From contig CAUBDX010000001.1 of assembly GCA_958434805.1 (NCBI GenBank), positions 80,362-144,361 on the forward strand: a stretch of 64,000 bases of DNA, written 5' to 3'. Positions 1 through 10,612 of this stretch are shown here, piece by piece. Each line of letters begins with the position of its first letter. Position 1 is the stretch's first letter. Made by a program: the position numbers and the translations under genes. This DNA comes from an uncultured Phocaeicola sp. GTDB taxonomy: Bacteria; Bacteroidota; Bacteroidia; Bacteroidales; Bacteroidaceae. Under the pieces are notes generated by a model, which saw only the letters and a list, made by a program, of their open reading frames with translations, was not told the origin of the DNA and searched no databases.

Positions 1-2583
<2,583 letters not shown>

Positions 2584-2625
2584 AAACATAGCAAGCATTC
2601 CTTCCTTAATAAGAAGAGTATGTCA

Positions 2626-2666
2626 GAACTCCGATGGCACTATCATATAGATTGTCATCGGAGTTT
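2626..2666 (+). terminator. Hairpin after the GH2 gene
   Basis: AACTCCGATG (2627-2636) pairs perfectly with CATCGGAGTT (2656-2665) across a 19-base loop and is followed by a weakly T-rich stretch. It lies 43 bases after the beta-galactosidase stop and ahead of the RhuM gene, so it probably ends that transcript. Confidence 0.55.
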
Positions 2667-2727
2667 CATTTCCCATCCTACATTTCAATTATAACCTGAA
2701 AACAAGATCAGTCTGATTTATATTTGC

Positions 2728-2735
2728 TAGCTTTG
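2728..2735 (+). promoter_or_regulatory. Bacteroides -7 box ahead of the RhuM gene
   Basis: TAGCTTTG fits the TAnnTTTG consensus of the Bacteroidetes primary sigma factor and lies 19 bases before the ATG at 2755. I see no good TTTG at the -33 position, so the call rests on one box. Confidence 0.45.
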
Positions 2736-2754
2736 TACTCAAAAAATCGAACAC

Positions 2755-3225
2755 ATGGAACAACAAGGAGAAATCATACTCTACCAACCGGATGAATCAG
2801 TGAGGATGGAAGTGCGCATTGAAGATGAAACAGTGTGGCTGACCCAGGCACAAATAGTAGAACTATTCCAATCCAGCAAAGCCAATATAAGCGAGCATCT
2901 AAAGAACATTTATAAATCAGAAGAACTAATCCAAAGTTCAACCGTTCGGAATTTCCGAACAGTTCGCCAAGAAGGCAACAGACAGATTACGCGTAACTTA
3001 GAATATTATAATTTAGATGTGATTATATCAGTAGGATACCGTGTAAATACGAAACGAGGAATCCAATTCCGCCAATGGGCTAATAGCCAGGCACATGACC
3101 GTTTTCTTATTATAGACCAATCCGACATATATCACATCGGAGCCTCTTTGAAAGATTTGGGAAAGAAACTGTTTGCCTTCTCCAAAATGGATATTCCGGC
3201 ATCTATCGTCACAAAACTGCTATAA
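2755..3225 (+). pseudogene. RhuM-family DNA-binding protein with internal deletion
   Basis: Residues 1-115 match the N-terminus of RhuM/virulence-protein family members, with a winged-helix-like section around VWLTQAQIVELFQSSKANIS and the RNLEYYNLDVIISVGYRV motif. The sequence then jumps straight from IQFRQWAN to [20 protein letters not shown], which is the extreme C-terminus of the longer Bacteroides members (roughly 300 residues or more). About 110-150 middle residues are therefore missing in frame, and the product is only 156 residues. The stop lies two bases before the mnmA start. Function is unknown; such genes occur singly, often near mobile DNA. It could be a functional short form, but an internally deleted remnant is more likely. 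The deletion is inferred from recalled family sequences, not an alignment. Confidence 0.7.
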
Positions 3226-3227
3226 AG

Positions 3228-4283
3228 ATGAGAGAAACAGAGTCCAATAATAAAGTCCTACTAGGCATGAGCGGAGGAACAGACAGTTCCGTAGCCGCCC
3301 TTCTATTGCAGGATGCAGGATACGAAGTAACCGGCATCACCTTCCGCTTTTATGAAAAAGAAAATGATACTGAGTATCTGGAGGACGCCCGCGCTTTATG
3401 TGAACGTCTGAACATCCCCCATCTCACATACGATGTTCGTGACACCTTCCGGAAAACCATCATTGACTATTTCATCAACGAATATATGGCAGGTCATACC
3501 CCGGTTCCCTGTACCTTGTGCAACAACTACCTGAAATGGCCTCTTTTAAAGAAAATATCCGATGAAATGGGAATTTATCACTTCGCTACAGGACATTATG
3601 TACGCCGGCGCTTCATCAATGGATGCTATCACATCACTACCGGTGCCGACTCGGATAAAGACCAATCCTTTTTCCTATGGGGGCTGCCACAAGAAATCCT
3701 GCAACGTATGCTTCTCCCTATGGGCAACCTGACTAAAGCCCGTGTCCGTGAAATCGCGGCAGAGCGTGGTTTTCTGAAAGCCGCCCATAAACGGGACAGT
3801 CTGGGAGTCTGCTTCTGCCCCATGGACTACCGCACATTCCTACATAAGGAATTACCTGAAGGAAGTATCCTACCGGGTAAATTCTTCGATGAAATGGGGA
3901 ATTTTATCGCACGGCACAAAGGTTATCCTTTCTATACCATCGGCCAGCGGAGAGGATTGGGCATAGATCTTAATCGGGCTGTCTTTGTCAAAGAAATCAT
4001 TCCGGCAGAAAACAAAGTCATACTGAGCGACTTGAAAGCACTGGAAAAAACAGAAATGAGACTGAAAGAATGGCACATCACCAATCCCGCTTTATTACTA
4101 AACAAGGACGACATCATCGTCAAAATACGCTATCGGAAACAAGCCAACCGCTGCACAGTAACCCTGCAACCGGATAACACCCTGCATGTACAACTGCACG
4201 AGCCGCTGACAGCCATTGCTCCGGGACAGGCAGCCGCTTTCTATAGGGATGATGTAGTACTGGGTGGGGGCATTATCATCTAA
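3228..4283 (+). CDS. mnmA: tRNA-specific 2-thiouridylase MnmA
   Basis: MnmA uses ATP and a relayed persulfide to thiolate uridine-34 of Glu, Gln and Lys tRNAs in the cytoplasm. The N-terminal PP-loop reads SGGTDSS (residues ~15-21). The catalytic cysteine pair is visible as Cys98 in [10 protein letters not shown] and Cys195 in GVCF, matching the two Cys of E. coli MnmA (102 and 199). FATGHYVRR and [10 protein letters not shown] are further family signatures, and the C-terminal beta-barrel is present. The length of 351 residues is near the usual ~360. Bacteroides genomes carry more than one MnmA paralogue, and which one this is cannot be told from the window. The ATG lies two bases after the RhuM stop, so read-through from the RhuM promoter is likely. 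Confidence 0.9.
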   Translation: MRETESNNKVLLGMSGGTDSSVAALLLQDAGYEVTGITFRFYEKENDTEYLEDARALCERLNIPHLTYDVRDTFRKTIIDYFINEYMAGHTPVPCTLCNNYLKWPLLKKISDEMGIYHFATGHYVRRRFINGCYHITTGADSDKDQSFFLWGLPQEILQRMLLPMGNLTKARVREIAAERGFLKAAHKRDSLGVCFCPMDYRTFLHKELPEGSILPGKFFDEMGNFIARHKGYPFYTIGQRRGLGIDLNRAVFVKEIIPAENKVILSDLKALEKTEMRLKEWHITNPALLLNKDDIIVKIRYRKQANRCTVTLQPDNTLHVQLHEPLTAIAPGQAAAFYRDDVVLGGGIII

Positions 4284-4430
4284 TTCCAGACACTTTCAAA
4301 TCATATTTCAGTCCTCTTTTTTGCTGCTTCAAGATTTTCTTGATAACTTTCCGTCGTTCTTCACCTTCAGGTCGAGAAACCGGAAAGTGAAAATAGACAT
4401 GTATCCGGATCAAACCTTAAATAAATAGAG

Positions 4431-5993
4431 ATGAAAAGTAGAAATTATGCAGGCATATCCTTACTTGCCTCATTAGCCGCCTGTAACTCTGCAACAGCAG
4501 AAACCGTTCAAAAAAACAGTACGCAGGACCCCCAAAAGCCCAATGTTATCGTTATTCTGGCAGATGACCTGGGATATGGAGATTTAAAATGTTACGGAGC
4601 CAAGAATATAGAAACTCCCCATGTTGACAAACTGGCATCGGAAGGCATTCGTTTTACTAATGCACATACCGTAGCCGCTACCAGCACCCCATCCCGCTAC
4701 TCCTTGCTGACAGGAGAATATGCATGGCGCAGACCGGACACGGATATTGCCGCAGGAGATGTAAAAATGATTATCCGTCCCGAACAATACACCATGGCAG
4801 ACATGTTTAAAAGTGCCGGATATGCTACAGCCGCCATCGGCAAATGGCATCTGGGCCTGGGAGACAAGACAGGCGGGCAGGATTGGAATGCTCCTTTACC
4901 AGCCGCTTTAGGTGACTTAGGCTTTGACTATCACTATATCATGGCCGCTACAGCCGACCGTGTACCTTGTGTATTTATAGAAAACGGCAAGGTAGCCAAC
5001 TATGATCCGTCCGATCCCATAGAAGTGAGTTACACCAAGAACTTTCCGGGAGAACCGACCGGCAAAGATAATCCCGAATTACTGTATAACCTACATCCCA
5101 GCAACGGACATGACATGTCCATCGTCAATGGCATCAGCCGCATCGGATTTATGAAAGGGGGCGGAAAAGCACTTTGGAAAGACGAGAACATTGCCGATTC
5201 CATCACCGTTCATGCCATCGACTTTATCAAACAGCATAAAGACGAGCCTTTCTTTATGTATTTTGCAACCAATGATGTACACGTTCCTCGTTTTCCCCAT
5301 GACCGCTTCCGTGGAAAGAATCCTATGGGACTACGCGGAGACGCAATCGCCCAATTCGACTGGACGGTAGGCCAGCTGATGGAAACATTGGACCAACTTG
5401 GACTAACTGAAAACACGCTGATTATTCTATCCAGCGACAATGGTCCGGTTGTAGACGACGGATATAAGGACAAGGCAGAAGAGCTGTTGAACGGACATAC
5501 ACCTTCCGGTCCGTGGAGAGGAAACAAATACAGCGCTTTCGAGGGTGGAACAGCCGTCCCGGTCATTGTCCGCTGGCCACAGAAGATAAAAAAGACAGGA
5601 GACTCGGACGTATTAATGTCACAGATTGACTGGCTAGCCTCCTTAGGAGCTTTGATCAACGCCAGATTACCTAAAGGCAGCGCTCCGGACAGTTATGACC
5701 GTTTAGGGAATCTGATAGGAACCGACAAGACAGACCGCCCCTGGATTGTGGAACAATCCATGAACCACACGTTGTCCGTCCGTACCAAAGACTGGAAATA
5801 CATTGAACCGAATGATGACCCGACCACTTTCATGAAAGCAGAAAAAATAGAAACCGGAAACCTGAACGTTCCCCAGTTATATGAAATGGAAAAGGTGAGC
5901 GAACAAGAGAATGTAGCAGAAAAGTATCCTGAGAAAGTATTTGAGTTGCAGACCATTCTGAGGCAAGTACGCAATAAGAGAATAAAGATGTAA
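4431..5993 (+). CDS. Ser-type sulfatase (S1 family) lipoprotein
   Basis: It is predicted to remove sulfate esters from glycans. The N-terminus ends in LLASLAAC, a lipobox, so the protein is probably lipid-anchored. The formylglycine site is S85-T-P-S-R89, the Ser-type C/S-x-P-x-R motif, which needs an anaerobic sulfatase-maturating enzyme; none is in the window. Metal-ligand motifs ADDLGYGD near the N-terminus and SSDNGP further on are intact, and AAIGKWHLG is the conserved core Lys region. The length of 520 residues is normal for S1. It lies between mnmA and a non-coding repeat element with no PUL partner on the same strand except perhaps the upstream GH2. The exact sulfated substrate cannot be called. 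Confidence 0.9.
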   Translation: MKSRNYAGISLLASLAACNSATAETVQKNSTQDPQKPNVIVILADDLGYGDLKCYGAKNIETPHVDKLASEGIRFTNAHTVAATSTPSRYSLLTGEYAWRRPDTDIAAGDVKMIIRPEQYTMADMFKSAGYATAAIGKWHLGLGDKTGGQDWNAPLPAALGDLGFDYHYIMAATADRVPCVFIENGKVANYDPSDPIEVSYTKNFPGEPTGKDNPELLYNLHPSNGHDMSIVNGISRIGFMKGGGKALWKDENIADSITVHAIDFIKQHKDEPFFMYFATNDVHVPRFPHDRFRGKNPMGLRGDAIAQFDWTVGQLMETLDQLGLTENTLIILSSDNGPVVDDGYKDKAEELLNGHTPSGPWRGNKYSAFEGGTAVPVIVRWPQKIKKTGDSDVLMSQIDWLASLGALINARLPKGSAPDSYDRLGNLIGTDKTDRPWIVEQSMNHTLSVRTKDWKYIEPNDDPTTFMKAEKIETGNLNVPQLYEMEKVSEQENVAEKYPEKVFELQTILRQVRNKRIKM

Positions 5994-6054
5994 ACAGGAC
6001 TCATCCAATAAGAGGATATTTCAAAAATCCGAAATAACCATCAAATGTTCCACC

Positions 6055-6084
6055 GTATGGGCAGGCCCATGAGCCCGCCCATAC
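6055..6084 (+). terminator. Terminator hairpin after the sulfatase gene
   Basis: GTATGGGC and GCCCATAC pair around a GC-rich loop, 62 bases after the sulfatase stop. No long T-run follows, so the efficiency is uncertain. Confidence 0.5.
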
Positions 6085-6120
6085 AACATAACGACAACAA
6101 AAATCACTTTTGACTCATTT

Positions 6121-6625
6121 ACATAAAACATAAAAGCATTCCATCACAACAACTCACTCATTACCAAGAGCTTCCCGTGCGACAGTCTTTCAAAACCTCC
6201 TCAATCGGTATGCCGGTGGCGAAATACATCTGCTTCGGGGATGCTCTCGGACAGAATGTAAAATCAGCCCCTCGTTACCTCCCGGTAGCTCGTAGGCATC
6301 AGAAGAACCTATTCTCATCATACCTTCACCTCACTCCATTTGATATTTCACCCAGGTGAAGCAGTTATTCCACTTGGGTGAAAGCGGCTGTTCACCTAAG
6401 CGAAGCTGCCTCTTCACCTTAGTGAAGCAATGAACGCACCCGAACAAAAATACGCCTTATGACGCTCCCCTGCAATGGAACAACCGTAGCTATGACACAG
6501 GAATCAGAACAACCGATATCCGTCAAACCAAATTTGGCAGCGGAGAATGGCAAACCGTTTCGGGGGGATTTAGAATGTATTTTCACGGTACATTACTGAT
6601 TTACAGCAAAATAACGTGAAAAATC
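6121..6625. repeat. Dispersed non-coding element, copy 1
   Basis: This gene-free stretch matches 40701-41182. Shared landmarks are CACTCATTACCAA (6155-6167), a tandem array of palindromic 22-bp units, AAACCGTTTCG followed by a G-run (6552-6562), and a similar AT-rich tail. The distance from the first landmark to the first complete array unit is 192 bases here and 193 in copy 2. Frames are broken in both copies, so if the element once coded for a protein it has decayed. It sits between convergent genes (sulfatase and GH51). Confidence 0.7.
6325..6434. repeat. Five tandem 22-bp units with TTCACC/GGTGAA palindromes
   Basis: Units start at 6325, 6347, 6369, 6391 and 6413, exactly 22 bases apart. 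The best unit core is TTCACCCAGGTGAA. Others are TCCACTTGGGTGAA, TTCACCTAAGCGAA and TTCACCTTAGTGAA; the 6325 unit keeps only the left half. The 8 bases between cores vary. The unit length is not a multiple of three and is close to two helical turns, which suits protein binding more than coding. Confidence 0.75.
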
Positions 6626-6649
6626 CAAGATGACAATATACGTATAATC

Positions 6650-6679
6650 AAAAAAACTCCCTTGGTACAACCAAGGGAG
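6650..6679 (-). terminator. Intrinsic terminator for the GH43-GH51 operon
   Basis: On the minus strand CTCCCTTGG pairs with CCAAGGGAG around a five-base loop and is followed by six T. It is a textbook Rho-independent terminator 116 bases after the GH51 stop. Confidence 0.85.
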
Positions 6680-6725
6680 ACAGGTATACATTTCCTTTAA
6701 AAGTTCCGGATGCAGTTGGGATTAT

Positions 6726-6747
6726 AAAGCAGCCCTTCGGCTGCTTT
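6726..6747. terminator. Compact bidirectional hairpin
   Basis: AAAGCAGCC and GGCTGCTTT form a nine-pair stem with a CTTC loop, 48 bases after the GH51 stop. It is symmetrical enough to act on either strand and stands in tandem with the hairpin at 6650-6679. Confidence 0.75.
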
Positions 6748-6794
6748 ATGTTTCTCTATCCTCTGTGTTAGCATTTAAAGGAATGATTCATCTT

Positions 6795-8774
6795 TTACTT
6801 ATTACTTGCCTTAACAAACTTATAAAGCACGAAAGTCTTGGGCGCCATCTCTACATTCAGTACATTACCCTCAATCGTAACATCACTTTCTTTCGGAGTG
6901 ATGACATTCGGATGCTCTACCGTGTTATCTTTATCCAAATCGGCAGACTGGAGCGTGATGCATTTACCTTCCACAAGTTTATCACTCTTCTTCAATCCGT
7001 TGAAAGTCACTGATACCGGTTGTGCCTTATCCGAAGTATTGGCAATTTTCACGATACAAGCCTTTTCATCCTTATCCCATACGGCACTGGCAAACAGACC
7101 ATCCTGTCCTTCCTGACCGCTCACAGCTTTTTTATCCATTGTCAACGGCAATACATGCGTGCCTTTATTATGACTGTACAACTGTTGTACATAGTAACTG
7201 CAAGTACGGACGGAATTCAGATTATCAAACCAAATCAAATCCGGACGCCACTGCCACCCTTCCACATGAGCAAACAAAGGCGCATAAGTAGCCATGTGTA
7301 CCACATCGGCATTGCGTTCCAGTCCGGTCATGAACGCAGCTTCCATTAAAGCAGCATTAAAATGGTTCCATTTCTTGCCTTTTCCATGACAAGCATATTC
7401 TCCGGCAAAGACCTTCGGACCTTTGCGGTCGTAATTGTCATAACGGTTACCTTGTGCCAGGAACCAGCTTTCGGGACGATAGAAATGCTCATCCACCAAA
7501 TCCACTTTCAGATTTTTCATTTCCGGCCATAAGTAATCAAAGTCTTTACCTTCAGACTGAGGTCCCGAACTGCCGACAATCTTGATTTCGGGATGCGCCT
7601 TACGAAGCACCTCGACAAACTGTTTCAGACGTTCCGGATATTCCGGTCCCCATTGTTCGTTGCCAATACCCAAGAACTTCAAGTTGAAGGGAGCAGGATG
7701 TCCCATATCCGCACGAACTTTTCCCCAAGTAGTCGTAACATCACCATTGGCAAATTCAATCAGATCCAATGCATCCTGTATATACGAATCAAGTTTGGAC
7801 AAGCTGACCTGCTGGTCGGGGTCATTCTGATACTGGCATACCAGTCCGCAGTTCAGAATAGGCAACGGTTCGGCGCCTATATCCTCCGACAACTGGAAAT
7901 ACTCAAAGAAGCCCAGTCCGTAAGTCTGGAAATAATCGGGGAAGAAACGATGCTTGAACGTATAATGCCAGCGGTTTTCATTCAACGGACGATTCTCTAC
8001 CGCACCTACTGTTTTTTTCCATTCGTAACGGGTAGCCTCATCCGTACCTTCCACAATACAGCCACCGGGAAAACGGAAAACACCGGGTTTGATATCATAT
8101 AAAGCCTGCACCAAGTCCTTGCGAAGACCGTTCTTACGCTCTTTCCAAGTATCCACAGGGAAAAGAGAAACATGTTCCAGATCCACCGTTCCCGCACTTT
8201 CAAGGAAAATACGGAGATGAGCCTTGGGTTCCGTTCTCGGCGATTTCAATATCACCTCATATTGTTTCCAATCCTTCGAGTTCACTGTCAGTTCTTTTGA
8301 CTCAAAAGCCTGACGTTCCTCCATCGTATCATTCTTGATCAATTCAATGCGAAGTTTCTGGTTCTCACCACGTGCCCATACGGAAAAACGGTACTCGGCT
8401 CCTTCCTTGACACCTATACCGAAGAAACCTTCGTTTTCAATCCCTGTATGTTTTTCCCTGTGCCCGGAATTACCCAGACGGACATAATGCGGATTTCGTT
8501 CAAACGGCCCGTCATCCATCAAGGTCACGTTACCGAAAACATTCCACCCCATAAAACGTTGCGGGAATTCGAATGAACGGTTCTTTACCAGTTCGGCATA
8601 CAATCCTCCGTCGGCTCCATAATTAATGTCCTCAAAAAACAAACCATACATGGTTGGTTGTATTTCCGCACCAAGTTTATTGGTCTGCACGACCATGTTG
8701 TGCGCATTCTGTGCATGTAGCGCTACTCCGGCAGCAAATACCCATGCCGTGAATAGAGTTCGGTGTAATTTCAT
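6795..8774 (-). CDS. GH51 alpha-L-arabinofuranosidase
   Basis: It removes alpha-L-arabinofuranosyl side groups from arabinan or arabinoxylan, probably in the periplasm. A signal peptide ends near residue 21 (ALHAQ). A carbohydrate-binding-like beta-sandwich lies at ~60-210, then the catalytic barrel. The acid/base Glu373 is in GIGNEQWGPEY, DEHFY supplies the conserved His and Tyr, and Glu459 in AGEYA is the expected nucleophile, as in the plant-type GH51 SEYA motif. The C-terminal beta domain is complete and 659 residues is typical. It is the second gene of a minus-strand operon 23 bases behind GH43, ended by two hairpins. With the GH43 enzymes it points to arabinan as substrate. Confidence 0.93.
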   Translation of the reverse strand: MKLHRTLFTAWVFAAGVALHAQNAHNMVVQTNKLGAEIQPTMYGLFFEDINYGADGGLYAELVKNRSFEFPQRFMGWNVFGNVTLMDDGPFERNPHYVRLGNSGHREKHTGIENEGFFGIGVKEGAEYRFSVWARGENQKLRIELIKNDTMEERQAFESKELTVNSKDWKQYEVILKSPRTEPKAHLRIFLESAGTVDLEHVSLFPVDTWKERKNGLRKDLVQALYDIKPGVFRFPGGCIVEGTDEATRYEWKKTVGAVENRPLNENRWHYTFKHRFFPDYFQTYGLGFFEYFQLSEDIGAEPLPILNCGLVCQYQNDPDQQVSLSKLDSYIQDALDLIEFANGDVTTTWGKVRADMGHPAPFNLKFLGIGNEQWGPEYPERLKQFVEVLRKAHPEIKIVGSSGPQSEGKDFDYLWPEMKNLKVDLVDEHFYRPESWFLAQGNRYDNYDRKGPKVFAGEYACHGKGKKWNHFNAALMEAAFMTGLERNADVVHMATYAPLFAHVEGWQWRPDLIWFDNLNSVRTCSYYVQQLYSHNKGTHVLPLTMDKKAVSGQEGQDGLFASAVWDKDEKACIVKIANTSDKAQPVSVTFNGLKKSDKLVEGKCITLQSADLDKDNTVEHPNVITPKESDVTIEGNVLNVEMAPKTFVLYKFVKASNK

Positions 8775-8797
8775 GATAGTAATATTATTAATTTTTA

Positions 8798-10294
8798 TTA
8801 GTTAATTCTCTTTCCCCATACAGAATGCCCTTGAGCATCCAGACCAGTAAAGAGAATGGTTTCTGTCTCATTTTCCCAATCGTGTCCGGCAAAGATAATC
8901 AAATTGTTAATATCTTCTGTCGCTGTTTTTATAGTAAGAAGCTGTTTTTTAGCATTAAACCCCCATACTGCATCTCCCGCACTGCCATCTGCTTCCAAAA
9001 CGACACGGGCAGATAATGCCTGCTCACCATTCCGCAAGTCTCCTTCGCCCCACAATATCTGACCGGCCTCCAAGCTACGTTCCAAAGGTGGTTCCTGAAT
9101 GCGGATAATTTCCCACTCACCTACCAAATCTTCTTTAGTGAAAGAGCGCGGAGCAGTACCCGCATAGCGTTCGGGAGAAACCACGGGCCATCCATTCACA
9201 GTAAAGAACACTTCACGCACATGCAGATCCATCAAATGGTTCTGAGGAGAGAGACGTCCCTGGTGAGCCATAAAATAACGGCCGTCACCGGCATCAATAA
9301 GACCGCAATGAGCCGTTCCCGCCCATCCCGGATGATTTTCGAAGCGATAAGGAGCTGTCAATATGGGAACATTATTCGTTGTATCTTTTATATCCTCTCC
9401 ATAGAAATCCACAAAAGGTCCTTCGGGAGAATCGGAATAAGCGACACGTACATTATAGGTAGTCATCAACGGATCGTAGGATGTAAACAGATAATATTTG
9501 CCAAGTTCCGGCTGATACATGATTTCCGGCGCTTCCAAGTTGTCTTTCCGGTAATTGGCCCGGCGTGCTATCAAGTGCCCATGATCCTCCGACTGCTTAG
9601 TCATTCCTGTTTCGGGATTCAGTTCCACACAGTACAGACCGCCGAAATAAGAGCCATAATGCATCCACCACTTTCCGGTTTCCGGGTCCTCAATAACAGA
9701 AGGATCTATGGCATTCATCGCATCCCCTTCCCCTGTCTTGACCACACACCCTTTCTGTATCCAGGGACCTTCGGGAGAATCCGACTCGGCCATACCGATA
9801 TAGGATGTATTCCTGCCGAATGCCGATACACAATAATACAAACGATAAATACCCTGATAAGGCATCAGGAAGGGAGCCCAAATGTTAGTCGCCCCTTTTC
9901 CCTCCGCCTGACTATGGACCCATTCTATAGCCGGAGCAGGTATTTCGGGAAAGGCCCATCCCACAAAATCCCAATGTACCAGATCTTTTGATTTGCGTAC
10001 CTGGATAAAACCTAACGGTACATTCTTCTCTTCCGCCTCTTTCCGGTTCTCGGCAAAGATAGCATCAGTGGAATACATATAATAGGTATCCCCTATTTTT
10101 TTACAGGCCGGATCGTGTACATTATACGTTCCCCACTGCTTGTAATTTTCCATAGACGAAAGGGCGGTATAATCATCCACCCAAGGATTCGGTGAAGGAA
10201 CAGGCACGAAAGCCGTAGGTGCATTGCATGATACCAATGCCCCTACGACCAACAGGCCTAAACCAACCAACCTATTTATTATTAACCTCTTCAT
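8798..10294 (-). CDS. GH43 arabinanase/arabinofuranosidase lipoprotein
   Basis: A five-bladed propeller glycosidase acting on alpha-L-arabinose linkages. The start at 10294 is chosen because MKRLIINRLV opens a signal peptide ending in the lipobox GALVSC; the ORF extends 13 codons further upstream but those are hydrophilic. The three acidic residues of GH43 are visible: Asp in NVHDPA, Asp in NAIDPS and Glu in EAPEIM. After the propeller a C-terminal beta-barrel-like region (~150 residues) resembles that of endo-arabinanases, with TPR-free, Trp-rich ends (HSVWGKRIN). Whether it is endo or exo is open. It leads the GH43-GH51 operon, whose promoter carries the same operator as susC. Confidence 0.88.
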   Translation of the reverse strand: MKRLIINRLVGLGLLVVGALVSCNAPTAFVPVPSPNPWVDDYTALSSMENYKQWGTYNVHDPACKKIGDTYYMYSTDAIFAENRKEAEEKNVPLGFIQVRKSKDLVHWDFVGWAFPEIPAPAIEWVHSQAEGKGATNIWAPFLMPYQGIYRLYYCVSAFGRNTSYIGMAESDSPEGPWIQKGCVVKTGEGDAMNAIDPSVIEDPETGKWWMHYGSYFGGLYCVELNPETGMTKQSEDHGHLIARRANYRKDNLEAPEIMYQPELGKYYLFTSYDPLMTTYNVRVAYSDSPEGPFVDFYGEDIKDTTNNVPILTAPYRFENHPGWAGTAHCGLIDAGDGRYFMAHQGRLSPQNHLMDLHVREVFFTVNGWPVVSPERYAGTAPRSFTKEDLVGEWEIIRIQEPPLERSLEAGQILWGEGDLRNGEQALSARVVLEADGSAGDAVWGFNAKKQLLTIKTATEDINNLIIFAGHDWENETETILFTGLDAQGHSVWGKRIN

Positions 10295-10444
10295 GTCCAT
10301 GAATAATCTTTGAGGAAAAAATTGCTGTTCCATAGTATTTTGTTTATTATATGACCATTTGCTAATGTACTAATTTGTCAATGGCCATGTGGCATATAGC
10401 GCAGCCAATCGGCACATTGACACATTGACTAATTATTATTAATG

Positions 10445-10502
10445 CAAATATAGCTGCAACCAAAAGCTCGCCAGGTGGACAATATCGCTTAAAGGGTGGA
10501 CA
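10445..10502 (-). promoter_or_regulatory. Promoter and direct-repeat operator of the GH43-GH51 operon
   Basis: Read on the minus strand, TGTCCACCC (10502-10494), 12 bases, then TGTCCACCT (10481-10473) form a 21-base-period direct repeat. Twenty bases further on is TATATTTG (10452-10445), a TAnnTTTG -7 box. The same layout occurs ahead of susC at 17075-17131, which points to a common activator, most simply the adjacent hybrid two-component regulator. Confidence 0.8.
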
Positions 10503-10560
10503 TTTGTACAGCAGAGGGATAAAAATGATTTGTTTGTTTTTAAGGAAAAACGAAAAGGTA

Positions 10561-10568
10561 TATCTTTG
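10561..10568 (+). promoter_or_regulatory. -7 box of the hybrid two-component regulator gene
   Basis: TATCTTTG matches TAnnTTTG; TTTG at 10533-10536 may be the -33 box though the spacing is a little long. Transcription should start near 10575, which leaves no leader for the ATG at 10577 and supports the ATG at 10613. Confidence 0.6.
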
Positions 10569-10612
10569 TTTCCATAATGGTATATTCTTACGTCATTAAT
10601 GAACTACACACT

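Noticed and set aside
6325..6434. CRISPR-like array from regularly spaced palindromic units
   Set aside because: The 22-bp period leaves only 8 variable bases between 14-base cores, far too short for spacers, and no cas gene is near.
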